DNA of 64,000 nucleotides from an uncultured Bacteroidota bacterium (GTDB taxonomy: Bacteria; Bacteroidota; Bacteroidia; B-17B0; Aurantibacillaceae): NCBI GenBank assembly GCA_903893815.1, contig CAITNS010000040.1, positions 62,001-126,000 on the forward strand, given 5' to 3'. Made by a program: the position numbers and the translations under genes. Every line of letters begins with the position of its first letter. Within the stretch, counting starts at the first letter, position 1. Below, piece after piece: positions 47,925-57,140 of the stretch. The notes beneath the pieces are model-generated. The model saw only the letters and a program-made list of their open reading frames with translations. It did no database searches and had not been told where the DNA came from.

Positions 47925-49721
47925 TCAATTATATTCAAGCATCTTCTTATAAACACCATCCACTTTATCTTTCAAGTCTTTGGTTTCACCTTGTTCTATG
48001 ATTTCGCCTTTATCCATGACAATAATTCGATTAGCATGATGGATAGTAGAAAGGCGATGCGCGATAATAATGGACGTTCTATTTTTTGCTAATTCAACAG
48101 AAGCAATTTGAATTAATTTTTCAGTTTCTAAATCAATAGACGACGTTGCCTCATCTAATACAAAAATTGGTGGATTATACACATAAGCTCTTACAAAGGC
48201 TACTAATTGTCGCTGACCAGCAGATAACATCGCTCCACGTTCTTTCACATTGTAATGATAACCACCAGGTAAGCTTGCAATAAATTCGTGAATACCAATT
48301 CGCTTAGCCGCCTCTACTACCTGCTCTTCTGTTATAGCAGGATTATGAAGGGAAATGTTATTTAAAATACTATCACTAAATAAAAACACATCTTGTAACA
48401 CTACACCAACTGATTCGCGTAATTCATTTAATTGATATTCGGAAACATCCACATCATCAATTAAAATTTGTCCCTTATTAATTTCATAAAAACGACTCAA
48501 TAAATTGATAATGCTTGATTTGCCTGCTCCTGTAGCACCAATAATAGCAACCGTTTCGCCATGGTTAATTTTAAAAGAAATTCCTTTAATCACATAATTA
48601 TCTTCCTTATAAGCAAACCACACATTTTTAAATTCAACTTTGCCTTTCATGTCTTTGGCAGACACCGTTCCTGTTTCCGAAATAATTTCGTTAGTATCAA
48701 TTACTTTAAACACACGTTCTGAAGCCACAATTCCCATTTGTAATGTATTTAAACGATCTGCTAACATTCTGATAGGTCGAAACACCATATTAATTAACAT
48801 GATAAAAAACGTAATGTCACCTAACTGAATATTATAAGTGTTTGATTTTACGCCCGCAAACCAAATAAACAAAGCAATAGACACTGCTGATAAAATTTCG
48901 ACTACCGGAAAAAATACCGAGTAGTACCAAATAGAACGAATGTTAGCGACTTTATGTTTTTCATTAATTTCTTTAAATTTCTCGTACTCAATATTTTCAC
49001 GGTTAAATAATTGAACGATACGCATCCCTGTTAAATGCTCATTCGTAAATGTATTCAAAGATGCTACTGCATTACGAACTTCTGTAAATGTTTTTTTAAC
49101 GCCATTCTTAAATAAGTTAGTGGCAATTATTAATAAAGGCAAGGTACTAAGCGATACTAATGCCAAAATCCAATTAGTGTGTAACATCACTGATACAAAA
49201 ATAATAATGGTTAAAATATCTCCACATATAACAATAAAGCCCTGCGAAAATACATCACTCAAACTTTCAATATCCGATATGGCTCTGGTAACCAGCATAC
49301 CCACAGGCGTATTATCAAAATAGGTGTTTTTTAATTTTAAAATGTGCCGATAAACTTGCAAACGTAAATCCTTCACAATGTTTTGCCCTAATAAATTAGT
49401 CACATAAATATTAGTGAATTGCAATAAAGCTTCAATTACTAATACGCCTAACAATAATAAACCCATGTGATTTATAAAATCAATTTTATCGGGAGACGAC
49501 AAAAAACCTTTTTCATTTGAATCAACAATGGCAATGGTGTTAAGCGTTTGTTTAATTAATAAAGGACGAACAATGCTTAAAGAAGAAAGAGTTAGTGTGA
49601 TGATAATCGCAGCTGCAAACAAATTCTTGTAAGGTTTACTATAAGAAAGAATTCGTTTTAAAAGCGTAAAGCTAAAATTTTGGGCCCTGAGAGGAGTCGA
49701 AGGGTGTTTTGTTTTAGCCAT
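47925..49721 (-). CDS. ABC exporter, fused permease and ATPase (MsbA/MdlB type)
   Basis: 598 residues. The N-terminal membrane domain (about 30-320) has six predicted helices. The ATPase domain (about 350-590) has Walker A IIGATGAGKSSI, Q-loop VGVVLQDVFLFS, signature MLSAGQRQLVAF, Walker B PIFVLDEATSSIDLE and the H-loop IIAHRLST. It probably works as a homodimer or heterodimer exporting lipid, peptide or drug; the substrate cannot be told from sequence. The N-terminus HPSTPLRAQ is the translation of a dispersed repeat. The start overlaps the truA stop codon by 8 bp, so truA and this gene are coupled. Confidence 0.93.
   Translation of the reverse strand: MAKTKHPSTPLRAQNFSFTLLKRILSYSKPYKNLFAAAIIITLTLSSLSIVRPLLIKQTLNTIAIVDSNEKGFLSSPDKIDFINHMGLLLLGVLVIEALLQFTNIYVTNLLGQNIVKDLRLQVYRHILKLKNTYFDNTPVGMLVTRAISDIESLSDVFSQGFIVICGDILTIIIFVSVMLHTNWILALVSLSTLPLLIIATNLFKNGVKKTFTEVRNAVASLNTFTNEHLTGMRIVQLFNRENIEYEKFKEINEKHKVANIRSIWYYSVFFPVVEILSAVSIALFIWFAGVKSNTYNIQLGDITFFIMLINMVFRPIRMLADRLNTLQMGIVASERVFKVIDTNEIISETGTVSAKDMKGKVEFKNVWFAYKEDNYVIKGISFKINHGETVAIIGATGAGKSSIINLLSRFYEINKGQILIDDVDVSEYQLNELRESVGVVLQDVFLFSDSILNNISLHNPAITEEQVVEAAKRIGIHEFIASLPGGYHYNVKERGAMLSAGQRQLVAFVRAYVYNPPIFVLDEATSSIDLETEKLIQIASVELAKNRTSIIIAHRLSTIHHANRIIVMDKGEIIEQGETKDLKDKVDGVYKKMLEYN
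49685..49704. repeat. Dispersed repeat CCCTGAGAGGAGTCGAAGGG inside the ABC transporter gene
   Basis: This 20-mer is one base from the widespread intergenic repeat with core GAGCGGAGTCGAAGGG. Read on the minus strand it encodes PSTPLR near the N-terminus of the ABC transporter. A degraded relative (CCCTTCGGTTCTCGACT) lies at 57059-57075. Confidence 0.7.
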
Positions 49722-50478
49722 TAAAAATAGAGCTTGGATATTGTATGTCGGTTAAATATAAGGCATGCCCAGCTACCGACATACCAGCATCCGAACGATT
49801 TTTGTTATTGACGATTGTTTTAAATTCTTCCAAAGTTATTTTTCCTTTACCGACTTCCAACAAAGTTCCTACAATAGCACGCACCATATTTTGCAAAAAA
49901 CGATTAGCGGTTATTTTAAAAACAAACTGCGTGTCGTTTAGTTTAGTCCATTTAGCAAAAGTAACGTTACAATTATTGGTTTTAGTTTGTGTATTGACTT
50001 TACTGAAACTTGTAAAATCTGTTACCGTTAATAAATAAGCGGCTGCTTCGTTCATGGCATCTATATTCAAATCGCCATAATGTAACAATGAAGTAGTCGT
50101 TAAAAAAGGATCTTTATACGAATGTAAAAAGTATTCGTAGCTTCTAAATTCAGCGTCAAATCTAGCACTAGCCTCGTCTTTTACAGAATAGATTTTTTTA
50201 ACCGCTATTTCATAAGGCAATACTTTATTCAATTTATAAACGCAGTTGGACTCCTCTAAATGTAAATTGGTTTTTGTAGAATCGAAATGTGCATAGTAAT
50301 CTTTAGCGCTCACGCCTGTATCGGTTCTACCACAACCTACTACTTCAATAGTTTCTGATAAAATCATCGAGAGTTTATCCTGTAGCACTTGTTGTATGGT
50401 ATTTGGGGTATTATCCTGAATTTGCCAACCGTTGAAATTGACACCATTATAGGCTAACTGAATAAAATAGCGAGGCAT
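49714..50478 (-). CDS. truA: tRNA pseudouridine synthase A
   Basis: 254 residues, a cytoplasmic enzyme making pseudouridine at positions 38-40 of the tRNA anticodon arm. The catalytic Asp lies in VGCGRTDTGVSAKDYYAHFD (near residue 53). The start RYFIQLAYNGVNFNGWQIQ, RSYEYFLHSY and FLQNMVRAIVGTLLEVGKG are diagnostic. The length is normal. Its 3' end overlaps the start of the ABC transporter gene. Confidence 0.96.
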   Translation of the reverse strand: MPRYFIQLAYNGVNFNGWQIQDNTPNTIQQVLQDKLSMILSETIEVVGCGRTDTGVSAKDYYAHFDSTKTNLHLEESNCVYKLNKVLPYEIAVKKIYSVKDEASARFDAEFRSYEYFLHSYKDPFLTTTSLLHYGDLNIDAMNEAAAYLLTVTDFTSFSKVNTQTKTNNCNVTFAKWTKLNDTQFVFKITANRFLQNMVRAIVGTLLEVGKGKITLEEFKTIVNNKNRSDAGMSVAGHALYLTDIQYPSSIFNG

Positions 50479-50514
50479 GGCGCAAAGATACTAATTGTTT
50501 TGGCAAACAAAATA

Positions 50515-51348
50515 CTACTTCAAATCTAAAATATCTGGTTTATTAGTAATAATTCCATCTACACCACGTTTAGCTAATTTTCGGGCTTTTCGGGGTTTGT
50601 TAACAGTCCATACATAAACCGTTTTTCCTAGTTTATGTATTTTTTTAATCACGCGTTTGCTACAAAACTTGTAATACACATTTACGCCCTCCCAATTTTT
50701 AAAATCATCTTTATTAAAATGTTTATCAAAATTAAAACTCACCAAAGGCAAATTAAACACAATCAATTTTTGTAAATTAATACTACTATCTCTTTTAGCA
50801 AAATTAATTAACGGCTCTTTTTCAAACGAATGAATCGTGCTAATCCAGTTTTGTGCATTGTATTTGGCGATTAAATCTACAATGTGCTTTTCGATATTGG
50901 GATAATACGAGTTCCCTTTTTTGAGTTCGATTAACAATTTACACCTTCCGTTTATTGCAATAATAGCCTCCTCTAAGGTTGGAGGATTTTCTTTGAGTAC
51001 CGTTTTTTGCTGTTTGATAGAAAGTTGTTTGAAGTCACTTGAAGATATATCTTTAATTAATCCTTCGCCATTTGTTGTTCTATCCACACTTAAATCATGC
51101 ATAATCACGACTACGCTATCTTTAGTTTGATGCACGTCAGTTTCGATAATCAAAGCTTTCATATCAATCGCTTTTTCAAAAGCAGAAATGGTGTTTTCTG
51201 GCGCGTAAGCGCTAGCGCCGCGGTGAGCAATGATGATTGGGTTTTGAGAGAAAGAGGCAAAAGAGAGAAGGAGAAAAAATTTAACCGCAAAGAACGCTAA
51301 GTTTTTTCGCAGAGGTCGCAAGAGAAAATATATTATGTTTTTATTCAA
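50515..51348 (-). CDS. Glycerophosphodiester phosphodiesterase
   Basis: 277 residues. The GDPD domain begins IIIAHRGASAYAPENTISAF (near 37-56) and has IETDVHQTKDSVVVIMHD, with the catalytic His and metal-binding Glu/Asp; the C-terminus has VYVWTVNKP and GVDGIITNKPD. It splits glycerophosphodiesters from phospholipid turnover. The N-terminus (LRPLRKNLAFFAVKFFLLLS) works as a signal peptide but is encoded by a dispersed repeat. The start codon overlaps the mutS2 stop by 4 bp. A shorter protein starting later would lose the export signal. Confidence 0.93.
   Translation of the reverse strand: MNKNIIYFLLRPLRKNLAFFAVKFFLLLSFASFSQNPIIIAHRGASAYAPENTISAFEKAIDMKALIIETDVHQTKDSVVVIMHDLSVDRTTNGEGLIKDISSSDFKQLSIKQQKTVLKENPPTLEEAIIAINGRCKLLIELKKGNSYYPNIEKHIVDLIAKYNAQNWISTIHSFEKEPLINFAKRDSSINLQKLIVFNLPLVSFNFDKHFNKDDFKNWEGVNVYYKFCSKRVIKKIHKLGKTVYVWTVNKPRKARKLAKRGVDGIITNKPDILDLK
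51282..51330. repeat. Dispersed repeat used as signal-peptide coding sequence
   Basis: On the plus strand TTAACCGCAAAGAACGCTAA followed by TTTTTTCGCAGAGGTCGCAA. This is like the CGCAAAGA/CGCAGAGG repeats often found between genes in Bacteroidota and other bacteria. Here it encodes the basic and hydrophobic start of the glycerophosphodiesterase. Confidence 0.55.
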
Positions 51349-53426
51349 TCTTTAACTAATTCAAGGTTTTCCATATTGACCGTCATTTTTAAAATGCCGA
51401 AAGTGATACTCACTTTCTCATCTTTCATTGACTCAACGATTCCTATTTCTGTACTATTTAAAATTTTGACTTTACTACCAATTTTTAATAATGGCTTTAA
51501 GCGCGCCACTTTTTTCTCTGCAAAATTATCACGCTTGTTTTGTTTAGCGAGTTCCTTACGCTTGTTAGTTTCCGCAGTAATGCCATCAATAAAGCGCTTA
51601 ATCACCATTTTACGATCTTCGTTTTTATTCCACTCCTCCATCAAACGTAAATACTTCTGACCGAAATCTGCTAAACGCGCTAATTCTATTTTCCGTTCTC
51701 GCTCACGCTCTATCTTGTCTCTAAAATTAGTAGACAATACTTCATATTTTTCTTTAGAAATTTTTCTTAAAAATTCTTCGTGCTCTGTTCGTTCAACTGC
51801 TTCTGCTAATTTTGTTTTTTGTTGCTGAACTTCTGCCAATAAAGCATTCAAATCTACTTTTTCTGTATCAATTCTTTGTTTAGCTCTTTCAATCAAATCT
51901 TTCGGAAACCCTACTCTTTCTGCTACTTCAAAGGTATAACTGCTTCCTGGTTCACCAACCGTTAAAATATATTTTGGATCTAAGGTTTCTAAATCAAACA
52001 ACATACTGCCGTTTAAAACACCATCTAATTTATTGGCCAATAATTTTACATTCGGAAAATGCGTGGTGATAATTCCGAATGTTTTTGATTTCACTAATTC
52101 TTCTAATACCACTTCTGCCATCGCACCTCCTAATTCAGGATCGGTACCACTTCCAAATTCATCCATCAACACTAAGGTTTTTGAATTGACTTGTTTTAAA
52201 ATGGCAATCATGTTTTTTAAACGGGCACTGTAAGTACTTAATTCATGTTCGATGCTTTGCGTATCTCCTATATCAATTAAAATATGTTTAAAGTAACTCA
52301 TCACCGAGTTTTCTGCAACACTCACCAATAAACCAGATTGTAACATAGTTTGTAGTAAACCCACTGTTTTTAAGGTGATGGATTTCCCTCCTGCATTCGG
52401 ACCCGAAATCACTACTAAATGATTTTTTGAATTCAAATGAATGTTTAAAGGAACAGTGTTCTTTTTGAGTTCTTTGTTCTGTAAAAATAAAATAGGGTGA
52501 AATGCTTTATTTAATTTCAATTCCGAATTAGCAGAAATAACAGGCAAAGTCGCATTAATCAATTGCGCATGTTTTGCTTTCGCTCTTAAAAAATCTAATT
52601 CAATTAATAAATCATTGTATTGTTTTAATTGAACAGCAAAAGGTCTTAACGTATCCGTTAGTTCTCTTAAAATGCGATTGATTTCTCTACGTTCATCAAT
52701 TTCTAGCTCAGCAATATCATTGTTAATACTTATAGTTGAGCCCGGTTCAATAAAAATAGTTTTTCCCGTTTCGCTTTTATTGTGCACAAATCCACTGACT
52801 TCCGATTTGTATTCTACCAAAACAGCTAAGGTTCTTCGTCCGTTAAAAAAGCTTTCTTCGTTATCTCTGATAAAACCAAGTTTTCGTAATTCATTCACTT
52901 GTCTATCAAACTTAATATCGCTTTCTCGTTTTTTTTCAGATAACTCTTTTCTGATTTTCTGAAGCTCTTTGGAGGCCGAATTTTTAACCTTAGCGTCAAA
53001 ATCAATGATGCGATCAATCTCTACAACAATAACTTTATTATCTTCTAATTCATCTGCTAACTGAGATAAATTTGGTAAATCTTGTTTTCTGTTCTTCAAA
53101 AAACGAATGGCCGTATTACTAATTTCGGTAGACTCTTTAACTAATAAAAACTGTTCTTCGGTGAGCATACTTCCTTCCAAACTCAATAAGGAAGCTTCTT
53201 TTCTGAAGTCTTCAAATTGAATATCAGGAAAAAAAGAATTACCACTTAAGGTGTTCTTTAATTCATCAACACGATTTAATTCTACAATTAAATTTTCGTG
53301 ATTTTCAAAAACAGAAATGTGTGAGGCTTTTTGTTTAGCACCATTACTGTAACATAATTCAGTAAGGTATTTTTTTATTTTATAGAACTCTAATAATTCG
53401 AGGGCTTCAGATTCAATGATATTCAT
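51345..53426 (-). CDS. mutS2: MutS2-type DNA mismatch/recombination ATPase without Smr domain
   Basis: 693 residues. The core and lever domains (about 1-310) start MNIIESEALELLEFYKIKKY. The ATPase domain has Walker A ISGPNAGGKSITLKT (near 341) and Walker B LVLMDEFGSGTDPELGGAM (near 418). A coiled-coil arm (about 515-620) and a KOW-like segment (IGSKVKILNSTEIGIVESM) follow. The protein ends at ENLELVKD, where the Smr nuclease domain would begin in full-length MutS2 (about 780-800 residues). It probably acts in recombination or ribosome rescue as a clamp without its own nuclease. It is followed by the glycerophosphodiesterase gene with a 4-bp overlap. Confidence 0.92.
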   Translation of the reverse strand: MNIIESEALELLEFYKIKKYLTELCYSNGAKQKASHISVFENHENLIVELNRVDELKNTLSGNSFFPDIQFEDFRKEASLLSLEGSMLTEEQFLLVKESTEISNTAIRFLKNRKQDLPNLSQLADELEDNKVIVVEIDRIIDFDAKVKNSASKELQKIRKELSEKKRESDIKFDRQVNELRKLGFIRDNEESFFNGRRTLAVLVEYKSEVSGFVHNKSETGKTIFIEPGSTISINNDIAELEIDERREINRILRELTDTLRPFAVQLKQYNDLLIELDFLRAKAKHAQLINATLPVISANSELKLNKAFHPILFLQNKELKKNTVPLNIHLNSKNHLVVISGPNAGGKSITLKTVGLLQTMLQSGLLVSVAENSVMSYFKHILIDIGDTQSIEHELSTYSARLKNMIAILKQVNSKTLVLMDEFGSGTDPELGGAMAEVVLEELVKSKTFGIITTHFPNVKLLANKLDGVLNGSMLFDLETLDPKYILTVGEPGSSYTFEVAERVGFPKDLIERAKQRIDTEKVDLNALLAEVQQQKTKLAEAVERTEHEEFLRKISKEKYEVLSTNFRDKIERERERKIELARLADFGQKYLRLMEEWNKNEDRKMVIKRFIDGITAETNKRKELAKQNKRDNFAEKKVARLKPLLKIGSKVKILNSTEIGIVESMKDEKVSITFGILKMTVNMENLELVKD

Positions 53427-53645
53427 TTGCGACTTTAAGTAACTGTTTAAAATTTATCTGATTTTTTTGTTATGTGTTTTTTTAGTTTATACGTCGTTAG
53501 ATTTTTTCGAGATAATCAGTCCCGTTATCCCTACAAAACCTGCCTCGTCTAAACTAAAAAAGCTATCATAACAAATTCATGATATAAAATTTAAACAGCT
53601 ACTAAATTTACTGCTATTTATTTACTTAAAAAAACCCTTAATTGT

Positions 53646-53675
53646 TTTGTAAACTAAAATTTTACATTATTTTTG
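53646..53675 (+). promoter_or_regulatory. Promoter of the DUF349 gene
   Basis: TTTG at 53646-53649, 18 nt, then TATTTTTG at 53668-53675. It fits the Bacteroidota consensus and lies 50 nt before the ATG. Confidence 0.8.
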
Positions 53676-53724
53676 ATAGGTTAAATAAATTAAAACAAAA
53701 CCCTAAAGAAAGGTTTATTACAAA

Positions 53725-55458
53725 ATGAAAAACGTAATTATTACAAAACTGGAAGAAATGCTTCAGCAACCTGAAGCTAGTGCTGTTGCTCACCAAATGC
53801 GCACTCTGCAAAAAGAGTATCAAAAATTGTGGACAGCCGAATTTGAAACAGCCAAACAACAATTTGTTGACGAAGGCGGCAAAGCAAAAGAATTTGAATA
53901 TGCCAAATCGCCCGAAGATGTTAAAATTTCGGAGCTGATTGACAAAATAGAAAAAAAGAAAAAAGAAGAAGATAATAAGCTAGCTGTTGAGCAAGCTAAA
54001 AACTTAGTGATTCGTAACGAGATTATTGCTAAAATAAACGACTTAAGTCAGGTAAGCGATAATATTGGAGCTGCTATTAAAAAATTAGTAGAGTTACAAG
54101 GTCAGTGGAAAGTGACTGGCGCTGTATCTCCTCACAAATACAAAGAAAATCAAGCAGATTATAGTAAAGCCATTGAAGAATTTAATTACAAATTAAGTCT
54201 TTCAAAACAATTGCAAGAGCATGATTTGAAACGTAACTACGAAATGAAAACGGAGTTATTGGAGAAAATTAAAGGCATTAAAGACCAAACCAATATTAAG
54301 GAAGCAGAGCGCTTAATTAAAATTTACCGTAACGATTGGGAAGAGATTGGGCCTGTGCCTAACGATAAATGGGATGAATTAAAAGGTAGCTTTAGAGCCG
54401 CGTTAGAAGAAGCGTACTCGAAATTAAAAGCGCACTATAATTCTGTTGAAGAAGAAAAAGAAGCGAATTTGAATAGCAAAAAAGAATTGCTAGAAAAAAT
54501 TAAAGCCATCATCACTAAATCGGAAACAGCAAGCGGACAGGTTTGGAATAATTTAACCAACGAGTTAGTAGCTTTACAAACCGAATGGAAAGGTATTGGC
54601 AGAGCTAACGCTAAAGAAAACGATAAAGTGTGGGCTGAATTTAGAGAATTATGCGATTCGTTTTTTGAAAAGAAAAAAGCCTTTTTTAGTGTAGTGCACG
54701 AAAAAATGGGCGTCATAAAAACTCAAAAACAAGAATTAATTGCTAAAGCAAATGCCTTGAAAGAAAGCACTGATTGGCAAAAAACAGGTTTAGCGTTGAT
54801 TAAGTTACAAGACGCTTGGAAAAAAGTACCTCACGCTGGTGGCGACGAAACCAAATTATTTAATCAGTTCCGTGCGGCTTGCAATCACTTTTTTGATGCA
54901 AAGAAAGCACACTTTGGCGCAGTTGACGCTAGCTTTGATGCGAACTTAGTAGCTAAAGAAGAACTATTAAAAAAATTACAAGACTTTAATTTATCAGAAG
55001 ATTTAACAGCTAACCACACCGCTTTAAAACAATTCTCTGCTGACTGGAATGCAGCAGGTATGGTACCAATGAAAGATAAAAAACGTGTGAACGATGCGTT
55101 TTATAATCGCTTAGATGAATTGTATGATAAAATGAATGTGAGCGCTTCTGAAAAATTCATGATGCAATTTAAAACAAAATTAGAGCGTTTATCTAATGGA
55201 GAAAGCCCTGAATTAGCATTAAGAAAAGAAGCCGATTATTTCAAAAAACAAATGGATGAAATCCAAGGACGTATTAAAACCTATGATAACAATTTAGGTT
55301 TCTTTAAATCAAGCAGCAAAGGCGTAAATCCTTTTATGAAAGAAATAGAAGATAAGATTAACGCAGAGAAACAAAAAATTGCTGAGTTAAACGAGAAACG
55401 CAAAATGGTAATGGCAGAGTTAAATAAACTCAAACCAGCCGAAATGGAAGCGAAGTAA
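53725..55458 (+). CDS. DUF349-repeat protein
   Basis: 577 residues, mostly alpha-helical and highly charged, with no signal peptide. At least four DUF349 repeats are visible as short helical units marked by WKVTGAVSPHKYKE, WEEIGPVPNDKWDELKG, WKGIGRANAKENDKVW, WKKVPHAGGDETKLF and WNAAGMVPMKDKKRVND, about 70-75 residues apart between 105 and 500. The C-terminus is a coiled coil (KINAEKQKIAELNEKRKM). DUF349 proteins are widespread in Bacteroidota and of unknown function. It has its own promoter and terminator. Confidence 0.9.
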   Translation: MKNVIITKLEEMLQQPEASAVAHQMRTLQKEYQKLWTAEFETAKQQFVDEGGKAKEFEYAKSPEDVKISELIDKIEKKKKEEDNKLAVEQAKNLVIRNEIIAKINDLSQVSDNIGAAIKKLVELQGQWKVTGAVSPHKYKENQADYSKAIEEFNYKLSLSKQLQEHDLKRNYEMKTELLEKIKGIKDQTNIKEAERLIKIYRNDWEEIGPVPNDKWDELKGSFRAALEEAYSKLKAHYNSVEEEKEANLNSKKELLEKIKAIITKSETASGQVWNNLTNELVALQTEWKGIGRANAKENDKVWAEFRELCDSFFEKKKAFFSVVHEKMGVIKTQKQELIAKANALKESTDWQKTGLALIKLQDAWKKVPHAGGDETKLFNQFRAACNHFFDAKKAHFGAVDASFDANLVAKEELLKKLQDFNLSEDLTANHTALKQFSADWNAAGMVPMKDKKRVNDAFYNRLDELYDKMNVSASEKFMMQFKTKLERLSNGESPELALRKEADYFKKQMDEIQGRIKTYDNNLGFFKSSSKGVNPFMKEIEDKINAEKQKIAELNEKRKMVMAELNKLKPAEMEAK

Positions 55459-55461
55459 AAT

Positions 55462-55494
55462 AAAAAGCTATCACAAATGTGGTAGCTTTTTTTT
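55462..55494 (+). terminator. Terminator after the DUF349 gene
   Basis: AAAAAGCTA-CAC pairs with GTG-TAGCTTTTT around AAAT, with a T run of eight. It begins a few bases after the stop codon. Confidence 0.85.
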
Positions 55495-55531
55495 CCTAGA
55501 AAAGTTATTCAAAATCTGGTTAATTAATAAA

Positions 55532-56986
55532 TTGAAAAAGGAGATAAACGAAAAAGCTAACTGGACAATTTGCCCTGAATGTAATGGACGAGGTAAAAAA
55601 AGCCAAAGGCTTCGCAAAAAAGTGCGACTCCATTACCAAAATTCAATTGCTGAATTTGAAAAAACAAAGGGAGGAGGCCTTGCTCCTATTCCTCCTAAAA
55701 GTCCTTTAGTTTCTTGCTTAAATTGCCACGGAACTGGATTAGTCCATTCTAGTAATCCTCCAATAGCTGATACCGTAAATTACCCGCACGTTGCTATTAT
55801 TGGCGCGGGTATTGGAGGCGTAGCTTTGGCGTTGGCTTGTATGCATCGCGGCATTCCTTTTACATTATATGAACGTGATAATAACTTCGATGCCCGCTCA
55901 CAGGGTTATGGACTCACCTTACAGCAAGCTACTAAAGCTATTGAAGCATTGGGTATTTTATCTTTAGAAAAAGGTATCATTTCAACACGGCACGCCGTTC
56001 ATACCACTGAAGGAAAAATAGTGGGTGAATGGGGCATGAGAAAGTGGCTACAATCAAACGCGAAAACTTTAACGAGACGAACTAATATGCATATTGCAAG
56101 GCAGTCTTTACGCTTAGCAATTCTTAAGCAACTCGATGAACGTTATGAAGTGCAATGGGGACATCAGTTAATTGACATGAAAGAAAATGAGGATAGTATT
56201 AATTTAAGTTTTCAAGTAAACGGAGAAATAAAAAACGTCAAAGCTGATTTAGTGGTTGGAGCAGATGGCATTCGTAGCGCTGTTCGAAACTTACTAATTG
56301 GTGAAGATAGTAGTCCTTTACGTTATTTAGATTGTATCGTGATATTAGGTATTTGTCCTTTAGCAGACCTCAAAGATGTTGATAGTGAATTGCTAGATTC
56401 AGCAACGGTATTTCAAACGGCGAATGGTATTGAACGAATTTATATCATGCCTTATGATGCAGATTCGGTGATGTGGCAATTGAGTTTTCCGATGTCTGAA
56501 AAAGAAGCCAAGGAATTGAGTGCTAAAGGGGCTAAATTTTTGAAGGAAGAAGCCTGTCGTAGAACCCAATGGCACAATCCAATTCCACAAATTTTAGGGG
56601 CCACCAAGGAAGATTTAATTTCTGGCTATCCCGTGTATGATAGAGAATTATTGACACCTGAAATATTAGAGAAATGTGGGAAAGCTACATTGATAGGAGA
56701 TGCAGCTCATCCCATGAGTCCGTTTAAAGGACAAGGAGCAAATCAAGCGCTACTAGATGCACTGGCATTAGCTAGAGGAATATCAAAAAATTGCGCTCCC
56801 TTATCTAAATGGAAAGAAGTTGGAATTAGAAAAAGTGTATTAACGGAGTTCGAAGCAGAAATGCTGGAACGCAGCGCCACAAAAGTAAAAGATTCAGCAG
56901 AAGCTGCGCAATTTCTTCATTCCGATATTGTACTACAAGAGGGCAATCAACCGAGAGGAAGCTGTGTAAAGAAAAAAAAGACATAA
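55532..56986 (+). CDS. FAD-dependent monooxygenase with N-terminal zinc-ribbon
   Basis: 484 residues. The N-terminus has two DnaJ-like CxxCxGxG motifs, CPECNGRG (Cys14, Cys17) and CLNCHGTG (Cys62, Cys65), which should bind one zinc. The FAD domain follows: IIGAGIGGVALA (near 90), VVGADGIRSAVRNLL and LIGDAAHPMSPFKGQGANQA. It resembles TetX/UbiH-type flavin hydroxylases; the substrate is unknown. The TTG start is chosen because a stop lies just upstream and the first zinc motif would otherwise be lost; the next in-frame ATG is at about residue 104, inside the FAD fold. The gene follows the DUF349 terminator. Confidence 0.85.
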   Translation: MKKEINEKANWTICPECNGRGKKSQRLRKKVRLHYQNSIAEFEKTKGGGLAPIPPKSPLVSCLNCHGTGLVHSSNPPIADTVNYPHVAIIGAGIGGVALALACMHRGIPFTLYERDNNFDARSQGYGLTLQQATKAIEALGILSLEKGIISTRHAVHTTEGKIVGEWGMRKWLQSNAKTLTRRTNMHIARQSLRLAILKQLDERYEVQWGHQLIDMKENEDSINLSFQVNGEIKNVKADLVVGADGIRSAVRNLLIGEDSSPLRYLDCIVILGICPLADLKDVDSELLDSATVFQTANGIERIYIMPYDADSVMWQLSFPMSEKEAKELSAKGAKFLKEEACRRTQWHNPIPQILGATKEDLISGYPVYDRELLTPEILEKCGKATLIGDAAHPMSPFKGQGANQALLDALALARGISKNCAPLSKWKEVGIRKSVLTEFEAEMLERSATKVKDSAEAAQFLHSDIVLQEGNQPRGSCVKKKKT

Positions 56987-57009
56987 AGATTTCCTAAAGT
57001 ATAGTGGCG

Positions 57010-57040
57010 TTGTGAAAATAGGATACATTGTATACCTTTG
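57010..57040 (+). promoter_or_regulatory. Promoter of the DsbA-like gene
   Basis: TTG at 57010-57012, 20 nt, then TACCTTTG at 57033-57040. It lies 100 nt before the ATG. The leader contains a 15-bp direct repeat. Confidence 0.75.
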
Positions 57041-57058
57041 TAATTAATTAATAAAAAG

Positions 57059-57120
57059 CCCTTCGGTTCTCGACTAGGCTCGAACTGACAAACTCTGATG
57101 AGATTTCGAACTGACAAACT
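57059..57120 (+). repeat. Repeat-rich 5' leader of the DsbA-like gene
   Basis: TCGAACTGACAAACT occurs twice, at 57080-57094 and 57106-57120. The preceding CCCTTCGGTTCTCGACTAGG resembles a decayed copy of the dispersed repeat whose better copy lies at 49685. All of it lies between promoter and start codon. Confidence 0.6.
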
Positions 57121-57140
57121 GAAGATAAAAACAAAATAAC

